From Bacteroidetes bacterium MedPE-SWsnd-G2 (GTDB taxonomy: Bacteria > Bacteroidota > Bacteroidia > Flavobacteriales > Flavobacteriaceae): DNA of 64,000 nt. The notes under the pieces were generated by a model. That model made no database searches. It worked only from the letters and a program-made list of their open reading frames with translations, and was not told the origin of the DNA. The stretch covers positions 1-64,000 of the forward strand of contig MPDE01000005.1 in NCBI GenBank assembly GCA_001874335.1. Reading direction: 5' to 3'. The translations under genes and the position numbers were made by a program. How positions within the stretch are numbered: position 1 is the stretch's first letter; the number at the start of each line of letters is the position of its first letter. Of this stretch, positions 9,174 through 18,363 are shown one piece after another.

Positions 9174-9475
9174 CTTTTGCTGTATTCACGTTCAACTTTA
9201 CAGATCTTTACATTGTACCAGTCATACCATTCTTCAATACCTTTTTTTTGAGCTAAAAGATGTTCTGAGTTTGTTTTCCACGCTTTAATATCGTCTAAAG
9301 TTTGCCAATAGCTAACAGTAATCCCTATTTCATTTCGTGCACTTTCAATGCCTAAAAAACCATCTTGAGATTTGGCGAGCTGTTCCATACGATTTGCCAT
9401 TTCTTCATAACCTTCAATTTTTTTATTAAGACCTGATGTAAATATAACGGCGTAGTAGTGGTTTTGTGATTGCAT
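9170..9475 (-). CDS. Antibiotic biosynthesis monooxygenase (ABM) domain protein
   Basis: A protein of 101 residues of the dimeric ferredoxin-like ABM fold (YYAVIFTSGLNK, QDGFLGIESARNEIGITVSYW, DDIKAWKTNSEHLLAQKKG, then WYDWYNVKICKVEREY). Members include heme-degrading enzymes and small cofactor-free monooxygenases, but many are of unknown role, and no heme-ligand motif is obvious here. Its last codons overlap the TTG start of pbpC by four bases, so the two form one unit with this gene first. Why a small ABM protein precedes a cell-wall synthase is not evident from the sequence. Confidence 0.85.
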   Translation of the reverse strand: MQSQNHYYAVIFTSGLNKKIEGYEEMANRMEQLAKSQDGFLGIESARNEIGITVSYWQTLDDIKAWKTNSEHLLAQKKGIEEWYDWYNVKICKVEREYSKS

Positions 9476-9610
9476 AAAATAAATTTAATTCAGAAGGTTA
9501 TGACTTTTGAAGTTTAACGAAAACGATTGCGTAGATTGATTTCAAAATCGACTACTAATATAGAACAATAACGTAATTTTGAGGAGGTATAATTCTACGT
9601 TTTTTTAACT

Positions 9611-11488
9611 TTGACATCACGGTTTAAGCATTTTTTAAGTTTCGTTGTATTCCTTTTAGTGGGCGTTTATTCCTATGCGCAATTGGGATTTTGCGAAGGT
9701 AATTCGGGCGTTCCAATTTTTACTGAAAATTTTGGATCAGGAACTACTACCGGGCCACCATTGGCATTGGGAACAACGACCTATACTTATGCTAGTGAGG
9801 CGCCAAACGACGGGTTTTACACCGTGTCTTCAACTACCAATTGGTATGGTTGGCACAATACTCCAGATCATACACCAAACGATACTAATGGAAAATGTTT
9901 GGTTGTAAATGCCGATTATACTGCTGGCGAATTTTTTAGAACTTCAATTACTGGATTATGTGAAAACACATCGTATGAGTTTTCGGCTTGGTTAATTAAT
10001 TTATTGCCAGGAAATAATCCGTTTTGCGATAATGGTGGAATCCCAATAAATGTAAAATTTGAAATTTGGGATGCTTCAGATTCTAATCTTTTGGCATCAG
10101 GAGATACTGGGGCTATTCAAGGTACAATTAATCCGGTTTGGGAAAAGTACGGCTTAGTATTTCAGACTTTACCAAGTCAAGGTGAAGTGATTTTGAAAAT
10201 GATTAATAATGCTCCTGGTGGTTGTGGAAATGACTTGGCTATTGATGATATAGAATTCAAATCTTGTGGAGACTTTGTGGTAATTGAAGATGAAAATCTT
10301 CAAAATGAAATAGTAGAATGCGCAGGTCAAGTAGTCCAATCACAGGTATTTACGGCGGTTCCTGATTATTCGGTTTTTGATAGTCATGCATACCAATGGC
10401 AAAAAAGCACTAACAATGGCCCTTGGCAAGATATACCTGGAGCTGTAGAAGAAAGTTATACCACACCTATTATTTTTGAACCCACTTCCTTTAGAGTGAA
10501 ATTTGCACAAGACGAGTTAAATTTAGGTAACAGCTATTGTAATTCAATTTCTGAAGAGTTTGTTGTGGATTTTATGTCTATTCCCGATGCACCACAATCT
10601 GATGGCGATGTGAGTTTCTGTGGTGATGATTTTGGTGAGATTTCTGTCTCAGTACCCGATGATGTTATTGTGAACTGGTATGATTCATTAAGTGACGGCG
10701 AATTGCTTCTTGAAAACAGTACAACATTTTATCCCGAATCTGAAGGTGTATATTATGCCGAAGCGGTGTCTGAAATGGGAGGCTGTAAATCACAATTTAG
10801 AACAGAAATAGAAGTGAATTTGCTTCAAGCACCGGTAGTTGAAGATGAAGTACAATGGTTTTGTGAAGGAGAAGAAACGACATTATATGCCAATGTAATT
10901 GATACCTATTATTTATGGAATACGGGCGAGACGGTTTCTCAGATTACTGTTAGCACTCCAGGTATTTATACTGTTTTGGTAACCAAGGGTAATGGATGCT
11001 CTGAGGTCAAAACCATTGAATTAATTCAAATTGATTCTCCTATAATTGAATCTATAGCGGTTGATGGTAATGATATTATGGTAATTATGGGTAATGAAGG
11101 TGATTTCGAATATTCTTTAAATGGAATAGACTATCAGCAATCACCATTATTTAATAATGCATCTGGTGGGTTATACTCAATTACAGTGAGAGAAACCAAT
11201 GGTTGTGGAGCAGCAGTTATCGATTACTTACATTTTGTAATTCCTAAATTCTTCACGCCAAATGGTGATGGTTATAATGATACTTTTGATTTAGCTGGGA
11301 TTGAATATTATAGATCGTATGAAGTCAGTATTTTTGATCGTTTTGGCCGATTGCTTGTGAGCTCTGTTAAGGGACCATTTTCTTGGGATGGTACATTTAA
11401 CGGTTCGGCATTGCCATCTTCAGATTACTGGTATTCAATCCGAATTGATGACCAAAGTTATTTTGGGCATTTCAGTTTAAAACGCTAA
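9611..11488 (+). CDS. Secreted protein with gliding motility-type (T9SS type B) C-terminal sorting domain
   Basis: 625 residues. The signal peptide is FLSFVVFLLVGVYSYAQ. A beta-sandwich at residues ~30-210 (FTENFGSGTT, WYGWHNTPDHTPNDTNGKCLVVNAD) contains Cys pairs. Ig-like or PKD-like repeats span ~220-530, including GVYYAEAVSEMGGCKSQ. A C-terminal ~90-residue CHU_C domain (PKFFTPNGDGYNDTF, IFDRFGRLL, WDGTFNGSALPSSDYWY) directs export by the type IX system as a type B substrate. The likely destination is the cell surface or medium, possibly as an adhesin. No in-frame ATG precedes the signal peptide, so the start is TTG at 9611. That TTG sits within a TAACTTTG promoter-like sequence, which is a conflict. 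Confidence 0.88.
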   Translation: MTSRFKHFLSFVVFLLVGVYSYAQLGFCEGNSGVPIFTENFGSGTTTGPPLALGTTTYTYASEAPNDGFYTVSSTTNWYGWHNTPDHTPNDTNGKCLVVNADYTAGEFFRTSITGLCENTSYEFSAWLINLLPGNNPFCDNGGIPINVKFEIWDASDSNLLASGDTGAIQGTINPVWEKYGLVFQTLPSQGEVILKMINNAPGGCGNDLAIDDIEFKSCGDFVVIEDENLQNEIVECAGQVVQSQVFTAVPDYSVFDSHAYQWQKSTNNGPWQDIPGAVEESYTTPIIFEPTSFRVKFAQDELNLGNSYCNSISEEFVVDFMSIPDAPQSDGDVSFCGDDFGEISVSVPDDVIVNWYDSLSDGELLLENSTTFYPESEGVYYAEAVSEMGGCKSQFRTEIEVNLLQAPVVEDEVQWFCEGEETTLYANVIDTYYLWNTGETVSQITVSTPGIYTVLVTKGNGCSEVKTIELIQIDSPIIESIAVDGNDIMVIMGNEGDFEYSLNGIDYQQSPLFNNASGGLYSITVRETNGCGAAVIDYLHFVIPKFFTPNGDGYNDTFDLAGIEYYRSYEVSIFDRFGRLLVSSVKGPFSWDGTFNGSALPSSDYWYSIRIDDQSYFGHFSLKR

Positions 11489-11522
11489 TAAAAGGGGATC
11501 TTTTCAGACCCCCATATGTCTT

Positions 11523-14500
11523 TTATTTGTTAATAGTAATCCATTTTCCAAGCCCTCTAACAAAGTAATTGTTATCATACATAGCTTCTGCTTGCACACC
11601 AGGTAAATAATATTGTCCTAAGTAAGATGCATTGAGCATGGTGTTAAATGTTTTTGATTCGCCAGAAGACATATCAAAATAATAGTTAACGCGGTCATCT
11701 CTTATATCAATATAACGTGCATGGTTTGCTGTAGCTTCCCCAAATTCAGAAAACCTAGTATTGATAATTTCCCATCCAGAAGGAAATATTTGTGTTAAAG
11801 CGACATCTTTAACAGCTTCATTTTTTAAATTTTTAATGCTAATGGACGCCACAAAATCTTGACCTTGCTGTAGCTTAGAAACATCAATTATTTCTCCGCT
11901 CAATGTTTTGTATGTTACATTTACGTCTAATCCTTTAGTGCTACTAATCTCTTTACCTAAAGGGAGTTTGCCAGAATTTAGAACTCTAACATAAACAGTG
12001 TTGTCTTTTTGGTTTTCAATGGTTAAATCTAATTTGTTTTCATATAAAGACAAATCTCTTTGGGCTATACTTTTTGTGGTGTTAAGCGTTTGGGATTTTC
12101 CATTAATCGTATACTTAATAGCCATTGATTTTCCACCGTTTGAGGTTACCATTTTTGATAAGGCCAAAAGGCTATAAGCTGTTGATTGTGTGCTTAACCA
12201 ACGATCTCCAGAAAGCACATTGGCTATATATTGTGCTGTTTCTCTAGTATTTCCATTATTAGTAAGCACCATAGTTTCTAATGCCATAGCTCTATTTCGG
12301 TCTGTTGAGCCATAGGTTCTATAGTCATAAGTATTTGAGCCAAAATTTAAATTTGCATTTTGGGATAAACTTATGCTCGCTTCTCGCTGTCCTGCTAAGG
12401 CATATGCAGCTGCCAATCTCCAACGCGCTTCGTTTGACAACGCTTCAAATTCCTTCAGCCTGTTCATAGCAGACAAGTCTGGTTGACCTGCTAATGCTAA
12501 GGTATAAAGTCGGTAGGCCTGGGCTAAATCCGAATTATAACTATTATATGTTGGTTTCCAGTTTCTGGCTTCTTTTTGCTGATATCGTATCCAATTAGAT
12601 TTGAAAGTTAGCGGGAGAACGTATCCTTTTTTCTCTGCTTCAATCAGAAAATGACCAGCATAAGTTGTACCCCAATCACTGGTTCTGTTTTCTCCCATCC
12701 AATAGGACATACTGCCATCAGGAAGCTGAAAATGACTCAAACGGGCAATGCCCTTTTTAATATTATTATTTATGGCATTTAATTTATTAGATGGTAAATC
12801 GAAAATATCTCCCATAAATAACTGAGGAAAGACACTACTTGTGGTTTGTTCCACACATCCGTGCGGATATCTAATCAAATATTCAAGTCGCCTAGTGAAA
12901 TCTATTGGAGGTAATGTTGAAAATTCTAAAATTGCCGTGTTGCTTCCTGTCTCACCAAAAGCAGTTACTACAGTACTTTGTGTTGTGGTCCCATCTAAAA
13001 CTAAATCGGTAGTTTTTGATGTAAAAGGATTAGGGTTAAACACATCTAATTCTACCTTATATTTTGAAGTTTCTCCATTTGATGTTGCAATGACTTCAAT
13101 GGTTCCAACTCCTCTTGAATCGGAGACATCTAAATCAAAATACGCCATTTTTTCATCTGGTCTATCAAATGATAATAGTTGATTTTGATCCCCAATAACT
13201 TTAATTCCGTTACTTAAATTAAGAGATAATTTTACTTTAGAGATAGATTTTTCCATTGCAAAAACAGTAACGGGAAGTGTTACCTTTTCTCCTGGAGATA
13301 GTTTTCTTGGTAAACTTGCTAAAACCATTAGCGGTTTCTTTACAACAGTGGTTTCTTCGGCGTTTCCGTAGGCTGCTGTTTTTGTGTTTCCCGCAACAAC
13401 CATTGTACGAACAGATCCAATATAATTGGGTAGTTTTATTTTGTGGGTATTGGTTTTGCCATCTTCTAAATAAAATGGCCCCAAATATTTTACAACAGGC
13501 TTAAACCTGTTTGCTTTTTTCTTTTTTCCTGCAGCTGCACTTCCATCGCCACCAACTTCAAAAACTTGGTCAATACTACCGCTATAGGCACCGACAACAT
13601 CATCATATAAATCCCAAGTCTTCACTCCTAAAGCTTCTCTTGCATAAAAGGTGTCCCAAGCATTTGGTGTTTTAAATCGGGTTAGATCTAATAGTCCTTC
13701 TTCAACGACCGCAACTGTATAAGTCATTGCATTCCCGGTTTTTTCAGAAACTGAAACCTCAAACTCTTGCTCAGGCTTTAAGGACTTTGGCATTGTAATC
13801 TCTGGCTGAATTAGTGTTCCTGGATTCTCAACAAGCAAAGGAATAACACCATATAATCTCACAGGCAAATCATTTTTAACCGAAGCATGGGGTTGTAATA
13901 ATGAAATATTTACAAAGATGTTAGGTGTCATTTCTTCAGTAATAGGAATCTCTACTTTAGACATTCCTTTTGTGGTTTTAACCCACTGTTGTTTAAGTAT
14001 TTCAGTACCGTTTTCAATACTAATAAGTGCATTACCTTCTGAACTTGATGGGAAATTTATAACCGCAGTTTCACCAACATTATACTTCTTTTTATCCGAA
14101 GAAAACACAAGCATTTTTGCAGCTTCCTTGTCTGAAGAAGGGCTTTGTTCCCACCAGTTATCATAGAAATACATGGTTGCTCCTGTTGCGTGTCCACTAT
14201 TAGGATTTATAACTCTAACCAAATACCGGCCTCTTTGGTGTTTTGGAATATTGAGTTTAAATGATCCCTTCCCATTACTATCGGTAGATAGTGTTCTTGA
14301 GATATAAGGTTCATGGTATGCACTGGAGTTATAGCGTGATAAATTATCTCGTGAAGAATCCCACCACCATCTCCAATTGATTTTGTAAACCTTTAATTGA
14401 AGCTTGTCACTTTTAACAGGTTTTCCTTTTGCGTTTATTACTACAATGTTTAATTGGTGATTGTCGCCAGTGGCATAGGACCCATAGGTATCGGCTTCTG

Positions 14501-17090
14501 GGAGTTTTAAACCAACAAAAGACTTGTATGGTGCATATGTTTTTGAAAAGGCATCCATAGAAAAATCGCCACCATTTTCAAAAACGCGAGTTAAAAACTG
14601 CACCTTAAGTAATCCAGGTGCCTGATTGCCAATAGAAATCGATTTTCTAAAATTAGTAGTTCCGTTTTCATTTAATTTACCCTCAAAAACATCAAATTCC
14701 TCAGTGCTAAAATCTCTGGTTGGATCATTAAAGCTATAGTTTGGATAATTTTTAAATCCTTCAGTTGTACTTGAGAATTTTGCTTTTATTTCTGCCTTAA
14801 GATTTTTAGCAACGGCGCCGTGTAGCCAAGTAGAACTTAATTCTCCAGCTATTGGTTGTTCTGAAGAAAGTAACTCTTGATCAAAATCTAATTTTAATTT
14901 AAGTCGGTTAGGCTTAATCGTTTCAATTTTTAAGGTTTTATTGAACGAAGCACCTCCAACAGAAACTTGTGCATTCCAGTTTCCTGTTTTGGCTTCAGAA
15001 GAGGTTGGTACATTAAAACGATGAAAATTGTTTAATCCATTAGTTGAAATGGTTTTATAAACAAGTTGGCCTTGAGGGTCGCTTATTTCTAATTTTACGG
15101 GATGTCCCTCTGGCAAAGGATTGGCATTATCACTTAACATAAAAGAAAGGTGTAAAGTATCTCCAGGTCTCCAAACTCCACGCTCCCCGTAAATGTAACC
15201 TTTAAGTCCTTTTTGTAGTTTTTTACCAGAAACATCAAACTTGCTTAATGATAATGCTTTACCATCTGTGAGTCTTAAATAGGATACTTGATTATTGAAA
15301 CTTGCAATGGCAAAAGCCGCATTTTTTTTGGTCTGAATTTTTGCTAAACCGTCATTTCCGGTTGTTGTAGATCCAATTTCTTGCTGTTGGAAATTGTAGA
15401 TTTTAATATTAGCCTTCCCTATTGGAGCTGTAGAAAGAATGTTATTTACCGCAAAATGATAAGTATTATTGGTGGTCCGTTTTCCAATGATTCCAATATT
15501 TGAAGCTACTAAGTTTTGGGCAATAATTCGGTCTTCATTATAATAAGCATCGTGACATGGGTTTTCACGTTCTTGCCAGTTATAAGTGAAATTTCTATAC
15601 GAATAGATTCGGTCATCCCAATACGCTTCTTCAGTATCATCTTCGTCAAATTCACTTGAGTCTAAATACGAATTATAGTTTTCTTCTTCGTCATAGTAAT
15701 ATTCATCTTCATAGAAATCGTCTTCATTTGAAGCCGTTGAACTTGCATTGCAATTGTACAACGAATAGTGTTTGTTAAAGCTAAGTTCTACTCTGTATAT
15801 TGCTCCGGGATCTGCCGTAAAATATTTTGATAAATCGATACCATAAGCCTTCCATTGCCCAGAGTTTTCTTTGGTGTTTTTTATAAGAGGTATGGTGGCT
15901 TTGGCAACGCGTCTTCCTACTCGTCTAATCGCACTTTGCCTATCACTATTTATGTTGTTGCTTTGCAAAAATTGAAGCACATTATCTTCAAATATTTTAA
16001 TAATCCTAACATCAACCGCCTTTAAGTTTACAGCTTCAAAGTTGAAGTTTAAATGATCAGAATTTGGTAGGATAGAGCCGCTATTAACCAATCTTACACT
16101 TGGTTTTTTAGCTCTAAAAGAAACCGATTGTGAGAAGGTAGATTTAAGTTTATATCCCGATGTGTTTTTAATTCCTGTAAACACATCTAAAATCACATCT
16201 CCCATTAAGTTAGTGTCAGGATACAATTTCAAGACATTTCCTCTTACCACATATCTAATATCTTTTACATTCTCTAAACTTACAAGACCATCAAAGTTTT
16301 GCTGCTTTTGGATTGGGTCTGAAAAGTTAATAGAAACGTGCTGCTCTGGGTATTGATATGCTGTAACATCAATTATTGTAAAGTTGTTTTTACCCGGTAT
16401 TTGAATGGTGTTTTCTCCCGTATTATCCGATTGTATAGCACTACCATCCCATGAAATTAGTATTTCACTATCCAATTCTTTTCTCTGAATACTATCTACT
16501 TTAAAGGCAAAGTAAGTTCCAGTTTCATAGCCTTCGTCAAATTCAATGTTTAAAGATCGGTTTTCCTGTGAAGCAATTACAAGTTGCTTAGCTTGCTCTA
16601 AATTTATTTTGTCAGCAGATTTTATAGCGCCTTCTAAATATTGCCACTCCTGGCCGTAAGATTGTAAAGCATTTGTAACAACGTTAAAATTTGGTGCTAT
16701 GGTTGAGGTTTTGAAGGTATATGTTTTAAAACCTTCAGGGATATTGGGGTAAAGCTCGTTTAGACTTAAACTGATATTGTACTCCTGGTCAGGTTGTAGA
16801 TTAGTTTCTGGAACAATTTTAAATCCGCGGTTACTTATTGTAACTACAGAAAATTTGAATTTTGGAGCTGAAGAAATAAAACTACCATCTATGGTTTGTC
16901 CGGGTTGCCAACCGTTAATTGGGGCGGCTAAATTCACAAAAATGGCATCTTCTATAGATAAAGGTCCTGTGCTGGTGTATGAAATATAATCCTTGTATTT
17001 AAAAATGTTATCAGGATCTTTTTTCTTGGAATTACAAGACAAAAGTGTCCCGATACAAAGGCAGAGGATTACAATTTTTTTTAATAACAT
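11523..17090 (-). CDS. Alpha-2-macroglobulin family lipoprotein
   Basis: A large lipoprotein of 1855 residues. The signal peptide ends at the lipobox LLSC followed by NSKKK. Macroglobulin-like beta domains make up the first two thirds (YIYGERGVWRPGDTLHLSF is the MG2-type signature). The thioester domain contains GCVEQ near residue 1410, the CxEQ motif that forms the internal thioester, followed by an alpha-helical toroid (PDGSMSYW) and a receptor-binding-like domain. Bacterial homologues are thought to trap proteases attacking the envelope and are often encoded with pbpC, as here. A very acidic, tyrosine-rich insert lies at residues ~450-517. A TACGTTTG promoter element lies upstream. The gene is convergent with the type B-sorted gene, with only 34 bases between stops. 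Confidence 0.94.
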   Translation of the reverse strand: MLLKKIVILCLCIGTLLSCNSKKKDPDNIFKYKDYISYTSTGPLSIEDAIFVNLAAPINGWQPGQTIDGSFISSAPKFKFSVVTISNRGFKIVPETNLQPDQEYNISLSLNELYPNIPEGFKTYTFKTSTIAPNFNVVTNALQSYGQEWQYLEGAIKSADKINLEQAKQLVIASQENRSLNIEFDEGYETGTYFAFKVDSIQRKELDSEILISWDGSAIQSDNTGENTIQIPGKNNFTIIDVTAYQYPEQHVSINFSDPIQKQQNFDGLVSLENVKDIRYVVRGNVLKLYPDTNLMGDVILDVFTGIKNTSGYKLKSTFSQSVSFRAKKPSVRLVNSGSILPNSDHLNFNFEAVNLKAVDVRIIKIFEDNVLQFLQSNNINSDRQSAIRRVGRRVAKATIPLIKNTKENSGQWKAYGIDLSKYFTADPGAIYRVELSFNKHYSLYNCNASSTASNEDDFYEDEYYYDEEENYNSYLDSSEFDEDDTEEAYWDDRIYSYRNFTYNWQERENPCHDAYYNEDRIIAQNLVASNIGIIGKRTTNNTYHFAVNNILSTAPIGKANIKIYNFQQQEIGSTTTGNDGLAKIQTKKNAAFAIASFNNQVSYLRLTDGKALSLSKFDVSGKKLQKGLKGYIYGERGVWRPGDTLHLSFMLSDNANPLPEGHPVKLEISDPQGQLVYKTISTNGLNNFHRFNVPTSSEAKTGNWNAQVSVGGASFNKTLKIETIKPNRLKLKLDFDQELLSSEQPIAGELSSTWLHGAVAKNLKAEIKAKFSSTTEGFKNYPNYSFNDPTRDFSTEEFDVFEGKLNENGTTNFRKSISIGNQAPGLLKVQFLTRVFENGGDFSMDAFSKTYAPYKSFVGLKLPEADTYGSYATGDNHQLNIVVINAKGKPVKSDKLQLKVYKINWRWWWDSSRDNLSRYNSSAYHEPYISRTLSTDSNGKGSFKLNIPKHQRGRYLVRVINPNSGHATGATMYFYDNWWEQSPSSDKEAAKMLVFSSDKKKYNVGETAVINFPSSSEGNALISIENGTEILKQQWVKTTKGMSKVEIPITEEMTPNIFVNISLLQPHASVKNDLPVRLYGVIPLLVENPGTLIQPEITMPKSLKPEQEFEVSVSEKTGNAMTYTVAVVEEGLLDLTRFKTPNAWDTFYAREALGVKTWDLYDDVVGAYSGSIDQVFEVGGDGSAAAGKKKKANRFKPVVKYLGPFYLEDGKTNTHKIKLPNYIGSVRTMVVAGNTKTAAYGNAEETTVVKKPLMVLASLPRKLSPGEKVTLPVTVFAMEKSISKVKLSLNLSNGIKVIGDQNQLLSFDRPDEKMAYFDLDVSDSRGVGTIEVIATSNGETSKYKVELDVFNPNPFTSKTTDLVLDGTTTQSTVVTAFGETGSNTAILEFSTLPPIDFTRRLEYLIRYPHGCVEQTTSSVFPQLFMGDIFDLPSNKLNAINNNIKKGIARLSHFQLPDGSMSYWMGENRTSDWGTTYAGHFLIEAEKKGYVLPLTFKSNWIRYQQKEARNWKPTYNSYNSDLAQAYRLYTLALAGQPDLSAMNRLKEFEALSNEARWRLAAAYALAGQREASISLSQNANLNFGSNTYDYRTYGSTDRNRAMALETMVLTNNGNTRETAQYIANVLSGDRWLSTQSTAYSLLALSKMVTSNGGKSMAIKYTINGKSQTLNTTKSIAQRDLSLYENKLDLTIENQKDNTVYVRVLNSGKLPLGKEISSTKGLDVNVTYKTLSGEIIDVSKLQQGQDFVASISIKNLKNEAVKDVALTQIFPSGWEIINTRFSEFGEATANHARYIDIRDDRVNYYFDMSSGESKTFNTMLNASYLGQYYLPGVQAEAMYDNNYFVRGLGKWITINK

Positions 17091-17122
17091 AGGAGTAGAA
17101 GTTTAATTGAGACTTAATAGTG

Positions 17123-17130
17123 CAAACGTA
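17123..17130 (-). promoter_or_regulatory. Putative -7 element TACGTTTG for the alpha-2-macroglobulin gene
   Basis: Exact TAnnTTTG match on the minus strand, 32 bases before the ATG at 17090. No matching -33 TTG is obvious. Confidence 0.45.
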
Positions 17131-17209
17131 GTCTTTTTCGTAATATATGTACGAGTGAATTTTGACTTTTGGATGTTAAACTTCTAATTTTTTTTAAGGA
17201 TTGAATTTT

Positions 17210-18244
17210 TTACTCCTTGTACATTCCAATAATCAATTTGCCTTTATCATTCATGGAAGCTCTAAACATCCCTTCTGTGTTAAATTCAAAAACCATATTG
17301 CCGTTTTTGTCAATTGCAATTACCCCGCCATCACCCCCAAGGGTTTTTACTTTAGCAAGAACTTCTTTTGAAGCTTGCTTCAAACTTAGACCTTTATAAT
17401 CCATCAGAGCAGAAATGTCATGAGCTACTTGTGCGCGAATAAAATACTCACCCCAACCCGTACTTGAAATGGCGCAGGTGTTATTGTTAGCATAAGTACC
17501 AGAGCCAATGATAGGAGAATCACCAATGCGTCCCCAGCGCTTGTTTGTCATTCCTCCGGTTGATGTGCCCGCAGCTAAATTTCCATCTTTATCTAAGGCA
17601 ACACAGCCAACAGTGCCAAATTTAGAGCCTTTTAGTTTTTCATTATGATAGGCCGTTTTTTTTGAAGCGTTCTTGTTTTCATTCTCTTTAACCCAGATTA
17701 ATTCCTTAAAGTTTCTCTCTGTGTAAAAGTAACTTGGTTCCACAATTTGTAAACCTTGTTCTTTGGCAAAAGTTTCTGCTCCCTTTCCCGATAGCATGAC
17801 ATGTGGCGAATTGTCCATTACAGCTCTGGCTAAATTAATTGGATTTTTAACGATTGTCGTCCCTGAAGATGCACCTGCATTTAAGGTTTTACCATCCATG
17901 ATTGAAGTGTCGTGCTCGTTTGTTTCCTCATTTGTAAACACCGCGCCTTTTCCAGCGTTAAATAAGGGGGAGTCTTCTAAAACCATTATGGTTTGTTGAA
18001 CGGCATCTAAACTCGTACCGCCATTTTTTAAAATGTCGTAGCCTTTTTTTATGGCTTCTTCGAGTTTAGCTTCTATTTTGGCTTCAATTTCTGGAGGAAT
18101 ATTCCCTTTTTTAATTGGTCCAGCACCGCCGTGAATTACAATTGAAAACTCAGGTTTAGGCTCAAAATTAGTGTTGGGTGTTTGAGTTTTACCGCAAGAA
18201 AAAAATAATAAAAGAGCAATACATAAAAGACTAAACTTAGACAT
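17210..18244 (-). CDS. Isoaspartyl peptidase / L-asparaginase (Ntn hydrolase), lipoprotein
   Basis: 344 residues. A lipoprotein signal ends at FSCGK. The mature protein begins with FSIVIHGGAGPI, the N-terminal signature of plant-type asparaginases. The autoprocessing site is GTVGC near residue 211, where the Thr becomes the N-terminal nucleophile of the beta subunit, followed by the substrate-binding GTSTGGMTNKRWGRIGD and GSGTYANN. Such enzymes hydrolyse beta-aspartyl dipeptides and asparagine. The lipobox suggests action in the periplasm or on the outer membrane. It stands alone between the alpha-2-macroglobulin gene and a divergent aldehyde dehydrogenase. A weak -7 candidate, TAACTTTA, lies at 18271-18278. 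Confidence 0.93.
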   Translation of the reverse strand: MSKFSLLCIALLLFFSCGKTQTPNTNFEPKPEFSIVIHGGAGPIKKGNIPPEIEAKIEAKLEEAIKKGYDILKNGGTSLDAVQQTIMVLEDSPLFNAGKGAVFTNEETNEHDTSIMDGKTLNAGASSGTTIVKNPINLARAVMDNSPHVMLSGKGAETFAKEQGLQIVEPSYFYTERNFKELIWVKENENKNASKKTAYHNEKLKGSKFGTVGCVALDKDGNLAAGTSTGGMTNKRWGRIGDSPIIGSGTYANNNTCAISSTGWGEYFIRAQVAHDISALMDYKGLSLKQASKEVLAKVKTLGGDGGVIAIDKNGNMVFEFNTEGMFRASMNDKGKLIIGMYKE

Positions 18245-18363
18245 TGGTTTTAGGAAATTGGTTAGGCTTTTAAAGTTAGGGCTTTAAGATTTAATTGTTC
18301 TAAAAGAAGGCTAATAAATTACTATATTCGCATCAAATTCAATAAATTTAAAAAACTATATAT

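Noticed and set aside
9581-9587. GAGGAGG as a ribosome binding site for the 9611 gene
   Set aside because: It is 23 bases from the TTG, too far, and Bacteroidota rarely use Shine-Dalgarno pairing.
11489-11522. Terminator between the type B T9SS gene and the alpha-2-macroglobulin gene
   Set aside because: Only a 4-base GGGG/CCCC pairing with a long loop and no proper T-run; too weak to call.
12841-13504. Plus-strand open frames within the alpha-2-macroglobulin gene
   Set aside because: Shadow frames opposite a continuous, motif-bearing 1855-residue gene.
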